Source of the DNA: Atherinomorus stipes
Lineage: Eukaryota; Chordata; Actinopteri; Atheriniformes; Atherinidae
Assembly (NCBI GenBank): GCA_023101725.1
Contig: JALJCO010003945.1
Location: forward strand, 62,001-126,000
Length of the DNA stretch: 64,000 nt
Direction of reading: 5' to 3'
Shown: in pieces, positions 37,457 to 50,460 of the stretch
Layout of the letters: each line of letters opens with the position of its first letter
Numbering within the stretch: the first letter of the stretch is position 1
The notes under the pieces: generated by a model
What the model was told of the DNA's origin: nothing
What the model saw: only the letters and a program-made list of their open reading frames with translations
The model's database searches: none
Program-made: the position numbers and the translations under genes

Positions 37457-39003
37457 GAGGTGTCAAAGTCAGTTTAGTTCAGGAGCCACAAACTGCACAA
37501 CCTGATCTCAGACCGGTAAAATGATCACACAGTTATAAATAAAAAACTCCAAATGTTTCCCTTTATTTTAATACACACCTTCACGATGTTTAATAAACTT
37601 TCAAACATGAATTTGAAATTTCTTGAGAAAAAAAAGTGCTTTCAACGATATTTTGCCTCATTTTATATTTGTCTTCTTTATTTATTTTATGGATTTATTT
37701 CTGCCAATATTTTATTATGTATTTTTATGACAATATACATTTTAATTAAGAATGTCCAATATTATCAGCCTACAGATATTATTGACTGATATTGGCATTA
37801 AAATGTGATATTGGAAAGTGTTGGTATTGTTTTTTTGGGCCAATATTTTGAAAAATGAAATCTTGTGAGATTTTGTTAGTAAAATCTTGCTCCATCACGT
37901 GTCCAGCATGAAGAAAAGTCCCTGTTTTTCTGGAAGAACTTCATTTCCCAGCATTCCTTTCAGAGTCATGTGACTACGGTGCAGCTGCTGCTGCTACAGA
38001 CTGACTTGCTTTAAAGCTGCTTATAATATGTCTGGTTTGAAGTTGTTGGTTAAGTTTCCAAGTTGTCAGAAATATTAGAATTAGCCACATCATGTCTAAT
38101 ACCTGCTACTATCTGATAAGAAACGAAAGGGATAAACCTGGCTCTGGCAGCCAGATGTCCAAAATGAACTCCTCTGGCTGAGTTAAGGAGATTTTGGGAT
38201 GTTTGGTCTCAGAGCAGAAAATAGTTGCATTTCTCAAAATATGAGATACAACCTCACAGTTCTCTGCATATATCAGTATCGGTTTACATCGAAAATTGGA
38301 ATTTAAGAGTTGGACAATATCGGTATATCAGATATCGGTAAAAAAAAGCCTATACTGAGCATGTCTCATTTCAATTATATGTATTTTTTTATGCAATATG
38401 GATTTATAACATTAATTTTCTCTTTTAAAATTCCCCAAATATTCAATATTTTAATATATGTATTTTAATATTCATGTTTTATTATTATCTTATTACAATA
38501 ATGCTACACATTACATGTTTATTGTGAGTCACAGATCACAATGAGATTTTATTATATACATTCTATGACAATATACACTTTAATATGTATTTCTATATAA
38601 TATGTATTTATAACATTAATTTTCTCTTAATTTTACCAAATATTCAATATTTTTAACATATGTATTTGATGTTCATGTTTTCATTTATATTATCTTATTA
38701 CTATATTACTATAATACTATGCATTACGTGTTCATTGTAACTAATCACTAAATATTGAATCACAGGTATGTGGAACTGAAAAATGCAGTATTTCACACAA
38801 TCAGAGTGACTTTTCAATGAGATTTCCACTTGTGAGGTATTCCTGACTCACTCATCATATGAACTGAAGTCAGTTCTGTTTTTTGAAATACTTTATATTT
38901 AGAGATTAAAAAAAAAAAATCCAAGCTCAGGTGGACAAATTATAAAATAGTTAAAAAAAATAAATAAATAAAAATAAAATAATATAAAAAATATTATTTT
39001 ATA

Positions 39004-39093
<90 letters not shown>

Positions 39094-39232
39094 AAATAAA
39101 ATAAAAATAAAATAAAATAGTTTGTTTGATTGTTTTTAGTTTTATGTCATTTACCAAACTCATCCCATGGGCCAGACTGGACCCTCTGGGGGCCGGTTTT
39201 GGCCCCCGGGTCTTATGTTTGACACCACTGCC
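37457..39232. mobile_element. hAT-like element (GGTGTCAAA ends) with nested MITE and TA array
   Basis: The left AGGTGTCAAAGTCAGTTTAG and right CTTATGTTTGACACCACTG are inverted. It is the same family as 10574-11372 in opposite orientation. A TAGGGATGT-type MITE is nested at 37747-38370 and a (TA)n tract lies at 39007-39090. Confidence 0.75.
37747..38370. mobile_element. hAT-like MITE with TAGGGATGT-type ends, intron 2 copy, inverted
   Basis: It matches the reverse complement of 30351-30975. Shared words in reverse orientation include CTTCATTTCCCAGCATTCC and TTTCAGAGTCATGTGACTAC. It sits inside the element at 37457-39232. Confidence 0.75.
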
Positions 39233-39239
39233 CTAAAGT

Positions 39240-39900
39240 GTGAGGTGATCCCAGCCATGCTGCTGACACATGTACGCCCTCACTAATCAGCTGATGTCAC
39301 CTCCTCCTGTCACGCACAGCTCCGTCCTCGTTGCTGATCCGGTTGTCAGGGCGACCGGGATGGAGGCTGGCTGTGTACCGTCATCCCTCATCGATAGCAC
39401 ACTGTCACACAGCTTCCTCCAGGCTGGGGGCGCTTTCAGCGGCTGACGGGAACTCTCCACGTAGAGTTCATTTCTGATAGAAAGATGCAGCTGCGCTCAT
39501 TTCTAATGAATATGAGCAAGAAGTGGAGATCTCCAGCGAAACCATCTTTGTTCTCTAACTGCATGAAACCAGTAGTGATTTATTTCTTTATTCCAGCCTG
39601 AACCTAAAGCACATCATTAAAAGCATGGAGGGATTATCTCAGATAAACAGAAATAATACAGAAGAGAAAGGGATGATGTGGCTGCATGAAACTGGCTTTG
39701 CTGTGGGTCATAATTACACGTCTCAGTGAGGGCCGCTATCCTGGCTAATGGAGGTCTAATTAATTCATCCTGATGTCTGCGACTGCTGCTGAACTAACTT
39801 CACCACCCGCAGACAGACACCGAAGGTTCCCCACATTAACAATTATCTGTTAGGATTGTTGGGGGGGCTCGTCAGTGAACACACTGTACGTCTCTGAGGG
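39240..39900. promoter_or_regulatory. Candidate conserved non-coding element in intron 2
   Basis: This is unique sequence with no repeat signature between two transposon clusters. It holds clustered homeodomain-type cores (GGCTAATGG at 39743, TCTAATTAATTC at 39755) and GATA-type TTATCT. Many deeply conserved enhancers are known in PBX introns; conservation was not tested here. Confidence 0.35.
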
Positions 39901-40215
39901 CAAACAAACATGGCTTCAAACATGGTCTGATGACTCTCAAGCCGCGTTTGGACCGAATGCCTTTAAAGCATCATGACACACGCAGTGACACAATGATATT
40001 GTTAAATGATGATGAAAACTGGGATTTTGGAGGGAGATAATGTGGGAATGTGCAGCTCAGCTCAAGTTAATGAGTCATTGTGCAGAACCTGATTGGCTTT
40101 TGGATCTATTTAATTTGAACCAGGTGAGTTGGAGCAGGGAGATGAAAAATCGATGATATATTGCGAGATTTCAGGAGTAAAATAGATGGATACCTTGTTT
40201 TTAAATGTAATATGA

Positions 40216-40607
40216 TAGGGCTGGACAATTAATCTAATTTAATCGTGATTTCAATTTTGCCTTTTCACGATCATAAAAACACTGTAATCGAAGAAAAACA
40301 ATTAATCCTGAAGTGAACAGACTGGTGAAGTTATAGGAAGCAAACTGCAGGAGTATAGAACAGGAATGATGTAGACTTAGTATTCATTTTTATTGCTTTA
40401 TTATTTTGAATAATATTCTTATTTTACTCCATCACTTTTTTCTAATTTATTTTCGGTTAAATTTTTTAAAGTTATATTTTAAGTTGAGATATGTGGTTCA
40501 ATAAACACTTTTTATAAAATCAAAGAATAATCGTGTATATTAATCGTGATTACAATATCAGTCAAAATAATCGTGATGATAATTTTTTCCATAATCGTCC
40601 AGCTCTA
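40216..40607. mobile_element. hAT-like MITE with TAGGGCTGGAC ends
   Basis: The left TAGGGCTGGACAATTAATC and right, inverted, TAGAGCTGGACGATTAT match. The 8-bp flanks TAATATGA and CAATATGA match at seven of eight. It is inserted inside an older GATATCAGCATATGAAA repeat. Confidence 0.85.
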
Positions 40608-41064
40608 CAATATGATATCAGCATATGAAATATCACAAAATTTTTGTGAACTCTCGTGAGATTTCGTAACAGAACAATGAAATATTGCGAGATTTCATTA
40701 GTAAACTAGATCGATACTGCATTTTTAAATGTCAATATGATATCAGCATATGAAAATATCACGATATTTCAGTGTATTGATATTTTTACCCACCCCTAGT
40801 CTTTAGAAGTTTTAAAGTCTGTAAAAAAGAAGTTTTTGAAGAAGAAGAAGTTTTTGTTTGTTTGACTTTAGAAAAAGCGGGCTGATCGGTTAAATATCGG
40901 TTAAGTATCGGTGGGGTGGGCGATGTTCCACACTCAGTTTTAAGGCCGATACCAATAGGGGGCGGATTACATCGTGCATCGCTAGTTTTTAATGGATTTA
41001 ATTCACTGCTACGACAAGGCTCCCATATTCCCTAAACCAGCTTCTCTCACTAAGATGAAGTCAG

Positions 41065-42015
41065 AGGCCCAATTCCAATTCTCTTTTTACCCCTTCCCCT
41101 TCCCCTTGGCCCTTGCACTTAAAACGAAAATACAAGGGGTAGGGCTGAAAGTCGACCCCTACAAAATGGGACCCCCTTTCAACAATCACATACGTCATCA
41201 GTGATCTGCCGGCTTGTGTGTAAGCAGATGTGCGCTGAGCTGTCGGCACAAATCTGGAGAAATTAGCCGTCTACAGCTGTGGATTAACGTTAACAAGCAA
41301 ATTCAATTTGTGCATAACATCCCTGCCTGTGTTGTATCCCACGAAGGACCTCTATGTAAATGAAGACCAGCAGCGATGTTGTCAAATTTTTTATTGATCA
41401 TCTATCAGTGTAGATTATCAGGGCTGCAGAGCACCGCTGGTTTTCAGCCTGGTAGCGTTTATATAACTGAAGTGTCAATATAGTACTCACGATTTTTTTC
41501 ATGTGCATTTTGCAAAGAAAATGACCGTTAAACATTTAAACAGCATGAAGCTAGACCAGTGGTGTCCAAAGTCGGTCCTCAAGGGCCGCTGTCCTGACAG
41601 TTTTCCACGCCTCCTTGCACCAGCGCAGCTGACTCATATTAAATTAATCTAAAAGCCTATGAATTTGAGTCAGGTGTGTTGGAGAAGGGAGACATGGAAG
41701 ACCTGCAGGATTGTGGCCCTCGAGGACCGGAGCTGGACACCCCTGAACTAGACTATACAATGGTTTTCACACTTTTTAAACTTTCATTTATGGATAAATA
41801 TTTATATTTGTGGATATTTTTGGACTCGGCAGCCATCTTGCCAGTGATTTTCACACCCCTTCATTTGAAGTGTGCTCCCAAAAATCTTTGTCTGAAGGGG
41901 TATATAGCCCTACCACTTAGCCCTTCCCCTCTACCCAACAGGTATTGGAACACCCCCACCCCTACACATGAACGTGCAAAACAAAGGGGAAGAGTTAAGG
42001 GGTGAAATGGGATTC
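41065..42015. mobile_element. MITE with AGGCCCAATTCCAATTCTC end, second copy, with nested hAT-like MITE
   Basis: Reverse-oriented relative of 18759-19642. A 189-bp hAT-like MITE is nested at 41557-41745. Confidence 0.65.
41557..41745. mobile_element. hAT-like MITE, CAGTGGTG/CACCCCTG ends, copy 3
   Basis: CAGTGGTGTCCAAAGTCGG and the inverse of CGGAGCTGGACACCCCTG form the ends. The 8-bp flanks AGCTAGAC and AACTAGAC match at seven of eight. The interior palindrome is centred on GACTCATATT and AATTTGAGTC. Confidence 0.85.
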
Positions 42016-42284
42016 ACCCAAATTCAGACCTTTAAAACGGCTCCAGAGATATCTTTGTTTCTGGTTGCTTAATTACAAAATTCTAACTTTAAGGCTTTAA
42101 AGGTGCCATGACATCAAATTGATTTTTTCTGGGGTTTTGGGGGTATAAAATAATCTGTTGTGCACTGATGAGGCCATGTGAATGTCAGAGCGGGAATCAA
42201 AGTTCCTGTTTATGGTCTGTCAGCTTTGTTTCTTTGTTCAAAAACGGTTGAATCAAGAGTAGGGTGGGGATATGGGTAAAAAAG

Positions 42285-42500
42285 AATAAGGAAAATTTTT
42301 TTTTTTTATAGGAAAAAAAAAAGGAAAAAAAAAAAAAAAATTTTTTTTATAAATAAAAAATTGGCAAAAAAAAAAAAAAAAAAAAAATAATTATAGATAA
42401 AAAAAGAAAAAAAAGAAAAAAAAGAAAAAAAAAGAAAAAAAAAAAAGGGAAAAAAAAAAAAAGAAAAAAAAATAAAAAAAAAAAAAAAAAATTTGGGGGT
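42285..42500. repeat. Poly-A/T low-complexity block in intron 2
   Basis: T runs followed by long A runs with single interruptions, resembling the block at 26376-26613. It lies just right of a TTTAAAGGTGCCATGAC start (42094) that looks like a TTAA-type MITE end. Confidence 0.75.
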
Positions 42501-42514
42501 TAAAAAACCCAGAC

Positions 42515-44500
42515 AGCAGCTTATCATTCTACGTAGTTCAATTGCTCCAATCAGAGCACACTATCAAGCAAACAGCCTCCCACCTCCTCCCTCCTCTTTC
42601 ACCCCCCTCTTGGCTGATTCAACTGCGTCAGCGGTCCTGTGTAGGCTAACTGACTGAGCAGTCAGGTCTGGGTTTTCAAACAAATGGATTTAAGAGAAAA
42701 CATCTGCAGTAACACTGAGGGAGGGGACCACAACCTTGTCATTACCTGTAAGTTTATTTATTTTCTAAATGCTGTTTTGTCTGATAAACATAGTTCACTG
42801 TCTGAAATGCCCATGATGCTAGCAGTTAGCCTTTAGCAAACTCCAACCGCTAGGGCAGCTTGAACTACTTTCTCTAAATAAGGTTATAGCCAAATAAGGT
42901 GTAGCCAATCAAAATGAAGTCAACCAGGTAAAGCTGCATATCATTACTGCACCCAACTCTTTTACTGAGGAAGGGAGGTCTAGCGTGCCAAAACAATCCC
43001 ACGTGGTAAAAAGTGACGTTTTTATCTTTTCTGCATATGTAAATACTCCAATGTCAACTACATGAATCAGTTTTTACTGCTATGTTATCACTCCTCTAAA
43101 CCATCACATACTTCATAAATAAGGAGGAGATGTGGTTTTTTGGTGGATTTAATGCACCTTGCTGATCAGGTATCTACATGCCAAAAATCAGCTTGTCTCA
43201 TTGAGATAATGCCAAATTCAGATTTTGATTATATGAATGATCATTTTGTAGTTAATGCATTAATGAGTTTAAAAATAGTGCATCAAATCCACAGAATAAT
43301 CTCTGCATAAATCTGTTCATTTGACAGCCCTATTAAAAAGTATCACTATCAATATCTGTATTGATGATACAAGCCCTTTATGTACTTGGTATCAGATTAA
43401 TACCAGATCTTGAAGTATTGCACGCCCCTACTATACAGTGGACCCAACAGGAAGTGATGTACATGCCAACCACGACAAAGCATAAAGAAAAGGAAGAAGG
43501 AAGTGATGAGCATTGTTTGTGTAGGAAAAACAAAGCCAACAGCGTTTGTCGAGGAAGAAGGTCAAAACATCAATGAAAAAAAGGTAGAAATGTCTTATGG
43601 ACAGACAGAGAGAAACAATGAGAGACAGAAACATTTCCACTTTTGGTCCTGGCCAGATAAGACGCCCAGTTTTCTTCCTCTAACTATGTTATCAATATTC
43701 ATCAGTGAGTGTTTTTGGGGATCGAGCAAGTGAGCAGTTGCTTTAACTATGTGATGTTGTTTGGTCCACTTCAGTTTTGTGCAGTTTGAATGCAAACCAA
43801 ACCAAAGGAAATTTTTGGAAATCTTTGCCCAATCGATCGTCCCCGGACTATCCAGGTGTGAATGTCCTCTAATATAATCACAGCATGGAAATAGACCAAC
43901 ACCGTTGAGGTCACTTGAATTTGGTTAATAGAGAAATAAATGACATAAAAAAAGAAAAAAAGAAGCTCCTGGAAAAAGTTTAAAGCGGCAGTGACATCGC
44001 TGCACTGACTGACAGGATGGCTGATGCAGGACGACGTCGGAGGGGATGGCGTCTGCGACTGTATGGTGTGAGTGAAGAAGAAAAGGAGGATGAGAAGCAA
44101 AAAGTGTCCAGAAAAACTGCACCTGAACTGGGAGGGAAAGCGATGGAGGGAATCAACATTAACACGCGGTGCAGCAGGATGGAGAGCATGGAGACAAAGC
44201 CACGAACAATCACTGATGACACTGACTGCTAAATGCAGACATTCTCTGGAATATGGTCTTTCAGAAGTGAATGTATATTATGACACTGATTACTCCCAGA
44301 TATCTGATTTTGACAGTAATGTAAACGGGCTCAGTGGTTTATAAAAATATCTGAGAATGTCTTTAGTATTAATGAAACATTGGTGTTAAATAAATATCTG
44401 TAAACGAATCAATATCAAATTGAATTGGATTTAATTAAAATCCCATCAAATCAATCAACTCAGGACCTTAGCGGTGATACCAGCCCCTACATATATGTAT
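42515..44500. other. Intron 2 stretch, no gene recognised
   Basis: Mixed AT-rich sequence with no exon support. The short frame at 44017-44232 is arginine- and lysine-rich and has no recognisable domain. Confidence 0.45.
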
Positions 44501-44503
44501 GTA

Positions 44504-45009
44504 CGGTCGTCCTCAAAATTATTCATGCCCTCCAATTAAAGGAGGAAAAAATCAGTTGAAACTGACAAAAGTAATAATAAATAAAAATTCCACGAAAATC
44601 ATGACGTTGATTTTGAATTTTGGTTCAACAGAAATATAAAAAACACACAAAATATAAAACATGTAAACAAGCATGATGGGGCTCTGAAGCTAAAATGTTG
44701 TTGAGCAACACTTTGAGACAATCACTGCAATCAGGTGTTTTCTGTAACGTCCAATCAGACGTCTGCACCTGTTGACAGTTATGTTGGTCCACTGTTCATG
44801 GGAAAGGTGCTCAAATGTGTCTGGGACAGTTGGTTTTTTTAAATTATTGTTTTCATTTACAATTCAAAAACAACATTTTCTTTCACTAAATTATAATTTT
44901 GTAAAATTTTATTTATTATTAGTTTCTTTCGTTTTCTGTTATTTGAATTACTATTGAGAATTTGGCCTTTTCTTTAATTGGACGGTATGAATAATTCTGA
45001 GGACGACTG
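44504..45009. mobile_element. Tc1/mariner-type MITE, copy 4, TA on both sides
   Basis: The left CGGTCGTCCTCAAAATTATT and right, inverted, CAGTCGTCCTCAGAATTATT match. TA is present at 44502-44503 and 45010-45011. At 506 bp this is the cleanest full-length copy in the window. Confidence 0.88.
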
Positions 45010-45284
45010 TATGTATAAAACAAAAACAAAGAAAAAGCAACTGTGATTATTGTGAGGAAAGTTGGGTCTGAAAGGCAGCATAACTGTTGTGATATAGAAC
45101 GTGACCGCATCTGTGATCTGTTTTCACCTCTCTCATCACACAGGATAAAGCTTGAAAATGTTCCTCTGATGATGGTGATGAGGAGTTGGTGAGCAGCAGA
45201 GACTTACGACGTCAATTGCTGCAGATGTGATAAAATCACACCGTCGACTTCTTCTGGTGTGTCGTGGCATTTATTAAACAACGA

Positions 45285-45944
45285 CAGGCCTAAATTTTGC
45301 TGTGCGATTTTCTCAAAAATTATTGTGAGAAGCGATAATGTTGGGCTAAACGAAAATGTTTTTATTTTGAGACCATTTTAACTAATATAATGATGATATA
45401 ATGATAATAATAATGGAAGAACACCCTTTCAAAGATCGATAAACTTTCACTTCCAAAGAACATTTTATGCTGGAACTGGAAGAAAATTTAAATGACTAAA
45501 CAAAAACAATTAGTAGAATGGGTTCTCATTTTCATTAACAACAAATGAAAACCAAACAACCAAAACCAATAAATATGGTAGATAATTAAGTCTGGAAACA
45601 AAACAGCCCTTCAGAAATTATTAAACATGGACTACGACCATTTTAAAGGTGTGATGCTGACAATATAGCCGCGACAATTAGTGAAAGGCTGCAAAAGGTA
45701 AAACATTGAAGGCGAAGCAGCGCTGCCTCTGAGTGGTTCGTGCTGCTCTGTAGCTGCTGTACACACAAAGCTGCTGTCATACGACAGGAGCCATCACTCT
45801 GCAACAAACCCGAGGTTCGGTCCAGATGCTCCGCAACATGTCAAGAGAGAGAACGAATGAAACTTATCACGGCCGTCAAACTTATTGCCCTCATTTTTTC
45901 TTAGCGTGTGATTAATTGACGTATTGCTTATCGCGACAGGCCTG
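45285..45944. mobile_element. hAT-like element (CAGGCCT ends) with perfect 8-bp duplication
   Basis: The ends CAGGCCTAAATT and, inverted, CAGGCCTGTCGCGATAAG match at the tips. The flanking duplication AACAACGA is perfect (45277-45284 and 45945-45952). It is 660 bp and non-coding. Confidence 0.85.
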
Positions 45945-46430
45945 AACAACGATATAACCACACGGTTGCTTGGGTTTTTAAAAGTGGCGGGGGATTGCTC
46001 ATCCAGTGACACCTCTCCCTGGCCAATCAGGGACCTGCAGTCTGTAGACATCATGTTTCAGCTCGACTCAGCTTATCTCGGCTCGAGAGGAACCCGATGC
46101 AGAACCCCACAAACAGAGTTGATAGTGTGTTCCAGTTGTCCTGGAACCAAGCGGCAACCTTCGGTGGCCGACTAAGAGGCTACTCGGAAGAAGTCGTTAT
46201 TGTAGTGCTCCCTTGATAAGCTACAGAGCAAATCCCCAAAGACTCCCATGTTAAAAACGCCAACTTCACAGCAGAAATAAACATGTTCACAGTCTGGTTC
46301 ATAAAATCATTTTAGGTTTAGATCAAGTTTACCTTCATGTCAACTGTGAAGGGGGTGAATTTTTTTTATAACTCATCCATTTAGATGCTATTCAATGTTG
46401 AAATCACACATACTTAAGGGCGTGTCCTTT

Positions 46431-46647
46431 TGATTGACATGCGGCAGACTGGAAGCTCGGCCTGCTGACCGATGGCTCCAAGTTAGCTCCTAGTCAGACT
46501 AAAAACGGCCGTTTTTAGTCAGATAATAGCAAGTCTAAATATGTCTTACCTTTACCCTGCTGCTTAGGGGGCTAATCTTTTTTAGCTCCTGTTAGTTTCA
46601 AGCTAGCTCGGTTAGCGTTTAGCCCAGAGTATGTCAGCTGTCAATCA
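46431..46647. promoter_or_regulatory. Two PBX-MEIS/PREP-type decamer sites in inverted orientation
   Basis: CTGTCAATCA at 46638-46647 is the exact reverse of TGATTGACAG, the known PBX-MEIS/PREP composite site. TGATTGACAT at 46431-46440 differs by one base. They could be regulatory sites within pbx1 itself, or just parts of an inverted-repeat element, since their flanks are partly similar. Confidence 0.3.
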
Positions 46648-47549
46648 TTTGGCCCGCAGCTCAGAGTGGCCTCGTCTTTGCCCATTTTAATATTTTCCGG
46701 GAGTGATGACACATGCGACGGTGGGACACGCCCACCTGGCTTCACTTTTAGCTCTTCAGAAACAAACGGGTGACGTACCGGAAGGTTCGTCCCTCTCTCC
46801 ATGCTCTGAACTCGTTTTTCCGAGGTAATTTTCAGAGGAAGTGATGTCATGAACCTGTTTTACGAGCTCGTTATTTGCAGAGGACCCCGAGATTGTAGAT
46901 TTAAAGATAGCTGCGTCCAGCACCATTGTTGTATTTATTAAACTTCCATCAGATATTTTCTGTTCATAACTTTTAAGTGTAAACAACACAGAGTCGTTAT
47001 TGAATTTTACGGTCCCACAGTGGTCTTTTTTTCTTTAAAACACAGCAAGACTATGTGTTGTTTCTTAAACACACACACTGAAATTAGCTGTTGTTGTCAT
47101 GGTAACATTGTTATAACGTCTGTGTTATTTTCTAGCTTCTATAGTTCACAAACAAGCTGTTTTGGAGATTTCTATTTTTTCCCCCGAGTTGGTGCAACTG
47201 GAACGTAAAATACCTGGTAATGACACGACATCACCAACTCGCGTCTGCTCAGAATCCCGGGACAACTGGAACGCACCATGAGTCCAGTAGGAACTCAAGG
47301 AAAACTACGGAAGCCCAGCGGGAGCATTGGTGGTGCAGATTAAAGGCAGAAAGAAAATCCAGGTTCTTCATGAGCGGCAAACTCAAATGAACAGATAAAA
47401 TCAAGTTATCGCTCCGGCCTGACGTGAAGCGAAGATGAGACCGGCTGGATCAGGCGGTTCTGTGTCGACACAGAAGAAAGGAAAAGAGCAAACTGGAGAG
47501 GAAGAGGATGATGTTTACGTAACCGCAGAACATCTGGTCTCTTACAAAT

Positions 47550-48190
47550 CAGATCCATATATAATAAAAACTGTGTGCTGGAAGTTTAACCGTCTCATCT
47601 GTGCTTGTTTATCTGAGAATATTTATTTATTTTCCACACAGCTGTGGGAAAAAGCTTTGCTCTGCAAGGATCAGCTCGGAATATCATGTTCGGGAATGAT
47701 TTACATCCCTATTTGGGGAGGAGAAGCTTGCCCCCCTTCCCGCTAGCTTTCAGCAACATTCCCCATATATTAGTCATCCAAGAAGATTGGCTCGTGGCCT
47801 CATATTAGGCTGGGTGTGGGTATTAAAATATTAATTGGACAACGTTCAGTAGAGATACATCATTTCAGGGAAGCCAGAGTTCGGGTGAAGTTTTGATTGA
47901 ACGAAGACCAGAGAACAAACTCTGAGAGGGAACGAAAGACAGTAAAAGTAGGCAGGCACAGCTGGACGACATGTTCGTACTGGGGAAGGATCAAGTTCAT
48001 TACAGGTCATCACTGCGTCAGCAATACTAGCAGAAGGTCAGAAACAGGAAATAAAGTCAGAACTGACAGAAAATAAAAAGATCCAGCTCTAAAAATACGC
48101 TTCTGCGCCGGTGACAGTATTTGGGATTGTATCAAAGCTTGTCAGAGGATTAAGATTCCTTTCAGGACACAGCTTACGTCTTCAAAATGA
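47550..48190. promoter_or_regulatory. Candidate conserved non-coding element in intron 2
   Basis: Unique sequence without repeat features. It includes TATTAAAATATTAATTGG and an AT-rich core next to GC-balanced flanks. It is suggested only by composition and the lack of transposons. Confidence 0.25.
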
Positions 48191-48306
48191 CTCAGTTTTT
48201 TATGGCACAACAATATCAGACTCAGACGGTTGCAGCTCACCATGCTCTGCAGCTCTGCCATCAGATTAACTACCGGCGGGCTGCCAGAAACCACCTCCAC
48301 ACGTAA

Positions 48307-48893
48307 TCCCCAACATCTGGGCCCCCCAGCTCAGCCCTCAAGGCCCACTGACCTGCAGACTTTTGATGTTTCCCTGCTGCAGCTTGTAAGAGATCCATGC
48401 AGTCTCAATCAGATGTGTTGCAGCTAGGGTTGTCACGATACTAGAATTTCATTCTCGACATCGATACTAAAGATGGTGGTCGATACTATATATTATTTTC
48501 GATACTGAAGGGGAATAAATAAATAACAATCCAAACAAGACAACAGAAAATATAGGATTATATATGAGAAAAGACCATAAAAATGGAAAATAAATTATTG
48601 TTAAGATCTAGTTTGTGCAGAGATCCTGTCCTCCAGGGAGATGCTGTAGGGGAAGGGCTGCCCGCAGCAGTGCCTGTTTAAAAGGGCAGAGGCGGCTGAT
48701 GCTTTCTGAGACTCGGCAGACGCCGAAGTGGCATTTAAATATTGATACCCAAGCTTATTAATATCTAACGAGATACTAATTTTAGAATCGATTAGTATCT
48801 GGCAGCTACTACTACTACTACTACTTGCAGCAGGGAAACATCTAATACCTGCAGGATAGTGGGCCTCGAAGACCTGAGTTGGGGATCACTACC
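48307..48893. mobile_element. MITE with TCCCCAAC ends, split by a second element
   Basis: The left ATCCCCAACATCTGGGC and right GAGTTGGGGATCAC are inverted, as are TTTGATGTTTCCCTGCTGCA and GCAGCAGGGAAACATCTAA. Inside, about 48425-48805 is another repeat starting TAGGGTTGTCACGATACTAG. Confidence 0.65.
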
Positions 48894-49189
48894 TCACTAG
48901 ACTTTGACAGCTGCTCCACTGTTGGCATGTCAGCCTGACCAGTTACAGCTGGTTTCAGGTGGAGACGTGTGGAGGCCCCTGTGTCCTGGACCAGATCCTG
49001 ACTGGTGGACACCTGTGAAGAGGAGGCTTGAAGATTATGGGGAAGGGAGGATGGGGAAGAGAGGGGGAGGCCCCTGTGTCCTGAATCTTTATATCGCATC
49101 CAGGAGGTTTATAATCCAGCTGCAAAATGTAGTGTTTAAATGTAGAGCGATGTGCAGTAATACATAAAATTGAGGATGCAACACACAGG

Positions 49190-50460
49190 GCTGTGCGGTA
49201 CACCGGTTCATACCGAAAACTGGTGTATATTTTGTAATAATATGTATTTTTCATATACCGCTATACCGGTGAAATACCCAGACAACGTCTGGAACATGCG
49301 CAGTGGGAAAGTGTTTTAGTGGGGACATGTTTCACTGCTGTACACAAACACCACAACGTGTGAAAAGCCGATGAAAGTGGTCAAAGTGAAGCACATGTTG
49401 TTTACCAGGAAGAACTAATTCCCAAAAGAGGAGCCATGTCTATGGTTTGAAAGTTTTTTGGCTGTAAAAGATTAGACGTGGACCAATCAACTGTTTACAA
49501 ATGCTGTCGAGCAAAAGTGTTAGCTGGCGGTGGTAAAACGAGCAGCTAGCTTAGCCGACGTGTTAGAGTACTAAGAATGTCTTGAACCGGGACTGGATAT
49601 GAGAAAAAGAGCAAGCAGCGATCAGGATAATCATATTCCACCTTGCCAAGGATATGGTTCCTATAAATACCACAGGAAGCGGCTTAAAGACGATGGGGAA
49701 AACTTTGGATCCCAGGTATGTCCTGCAAGTTCAGGATGTAAACATCATAAACATGGTAGCATGCTTCATAAACAAATTTGAAAGATGCAGCAATGTGTAT
49801 TTATTATTTTCAAAGAAGTAGCATTGCTATTTACTATTCTTACAGCGGTAGCAGCCAGCGTGCAGCTGTGATGACGGCAGCTGCAGGACGTGCACACCTT
49901 ACTGCAGGAGAACGCAGAAGTACTGCAAAAGGGAAAAAAATTCCCCATGTTATCTGAGGGGCTCCAGCGTGTAATTACACTAATTTCACTGTAATTACAT
50001 ATATATATATATGTACTAACTTTCTCTAGTTTGGGAATAAACCAGGCAAAGATGACATCATCACTACGTTTGGAAAGGAGGTGATTCCAGCTGTTAGTGA
50101 CTAACCTGCGTTGCTGTCGCTGAGTTTCACTGCTTGTGTAACGTTCTGCTTTATTGTGGATGAAATCCTGGCAGACAGTAGACAGACTAGCTAACTGCTA
50201 ACAAGCTAATGGTATAAACTCAAACACCATCTGATTTACGACCTCCGTACTTCATATTAAATCTCTGGGATGCGTTGTTATGCAGCGTGAATGTCTGTAA
50301 ACGGCTCCACGATCAGTTTTTTCTTCATTTTATTTTGCGTGTGTGAGCAGAGGACGGCGGTCACACACAGCTACAGTGATGCGATGCAGCCGTGAGACAT
50401 GAACTAATCAATGACTGGTCACGGTAGCGATACTGGTATTGTTCCAGTACTAGTCTCCCG
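49190..50460. repeat. Probable hAT-like repeat starting CAGGGCTGTGCGG; right end uncertain
   Basis: The start CAGGGCTGTGCGGTACACCG, followed by TACCGAAAACTGGTG and TATACCGGTGAAATACC, is a familiar fish repeat end. A weaker mirrored GATACTGGTATT region lies near 50430. It has no intact frame. Confidence 0.4.

Noticed and set aside
44017..44344. Arginine/lysine-rich frames in intron 2
   Set aside because: Short, overlapping in two frames, with no domain and no gene context.
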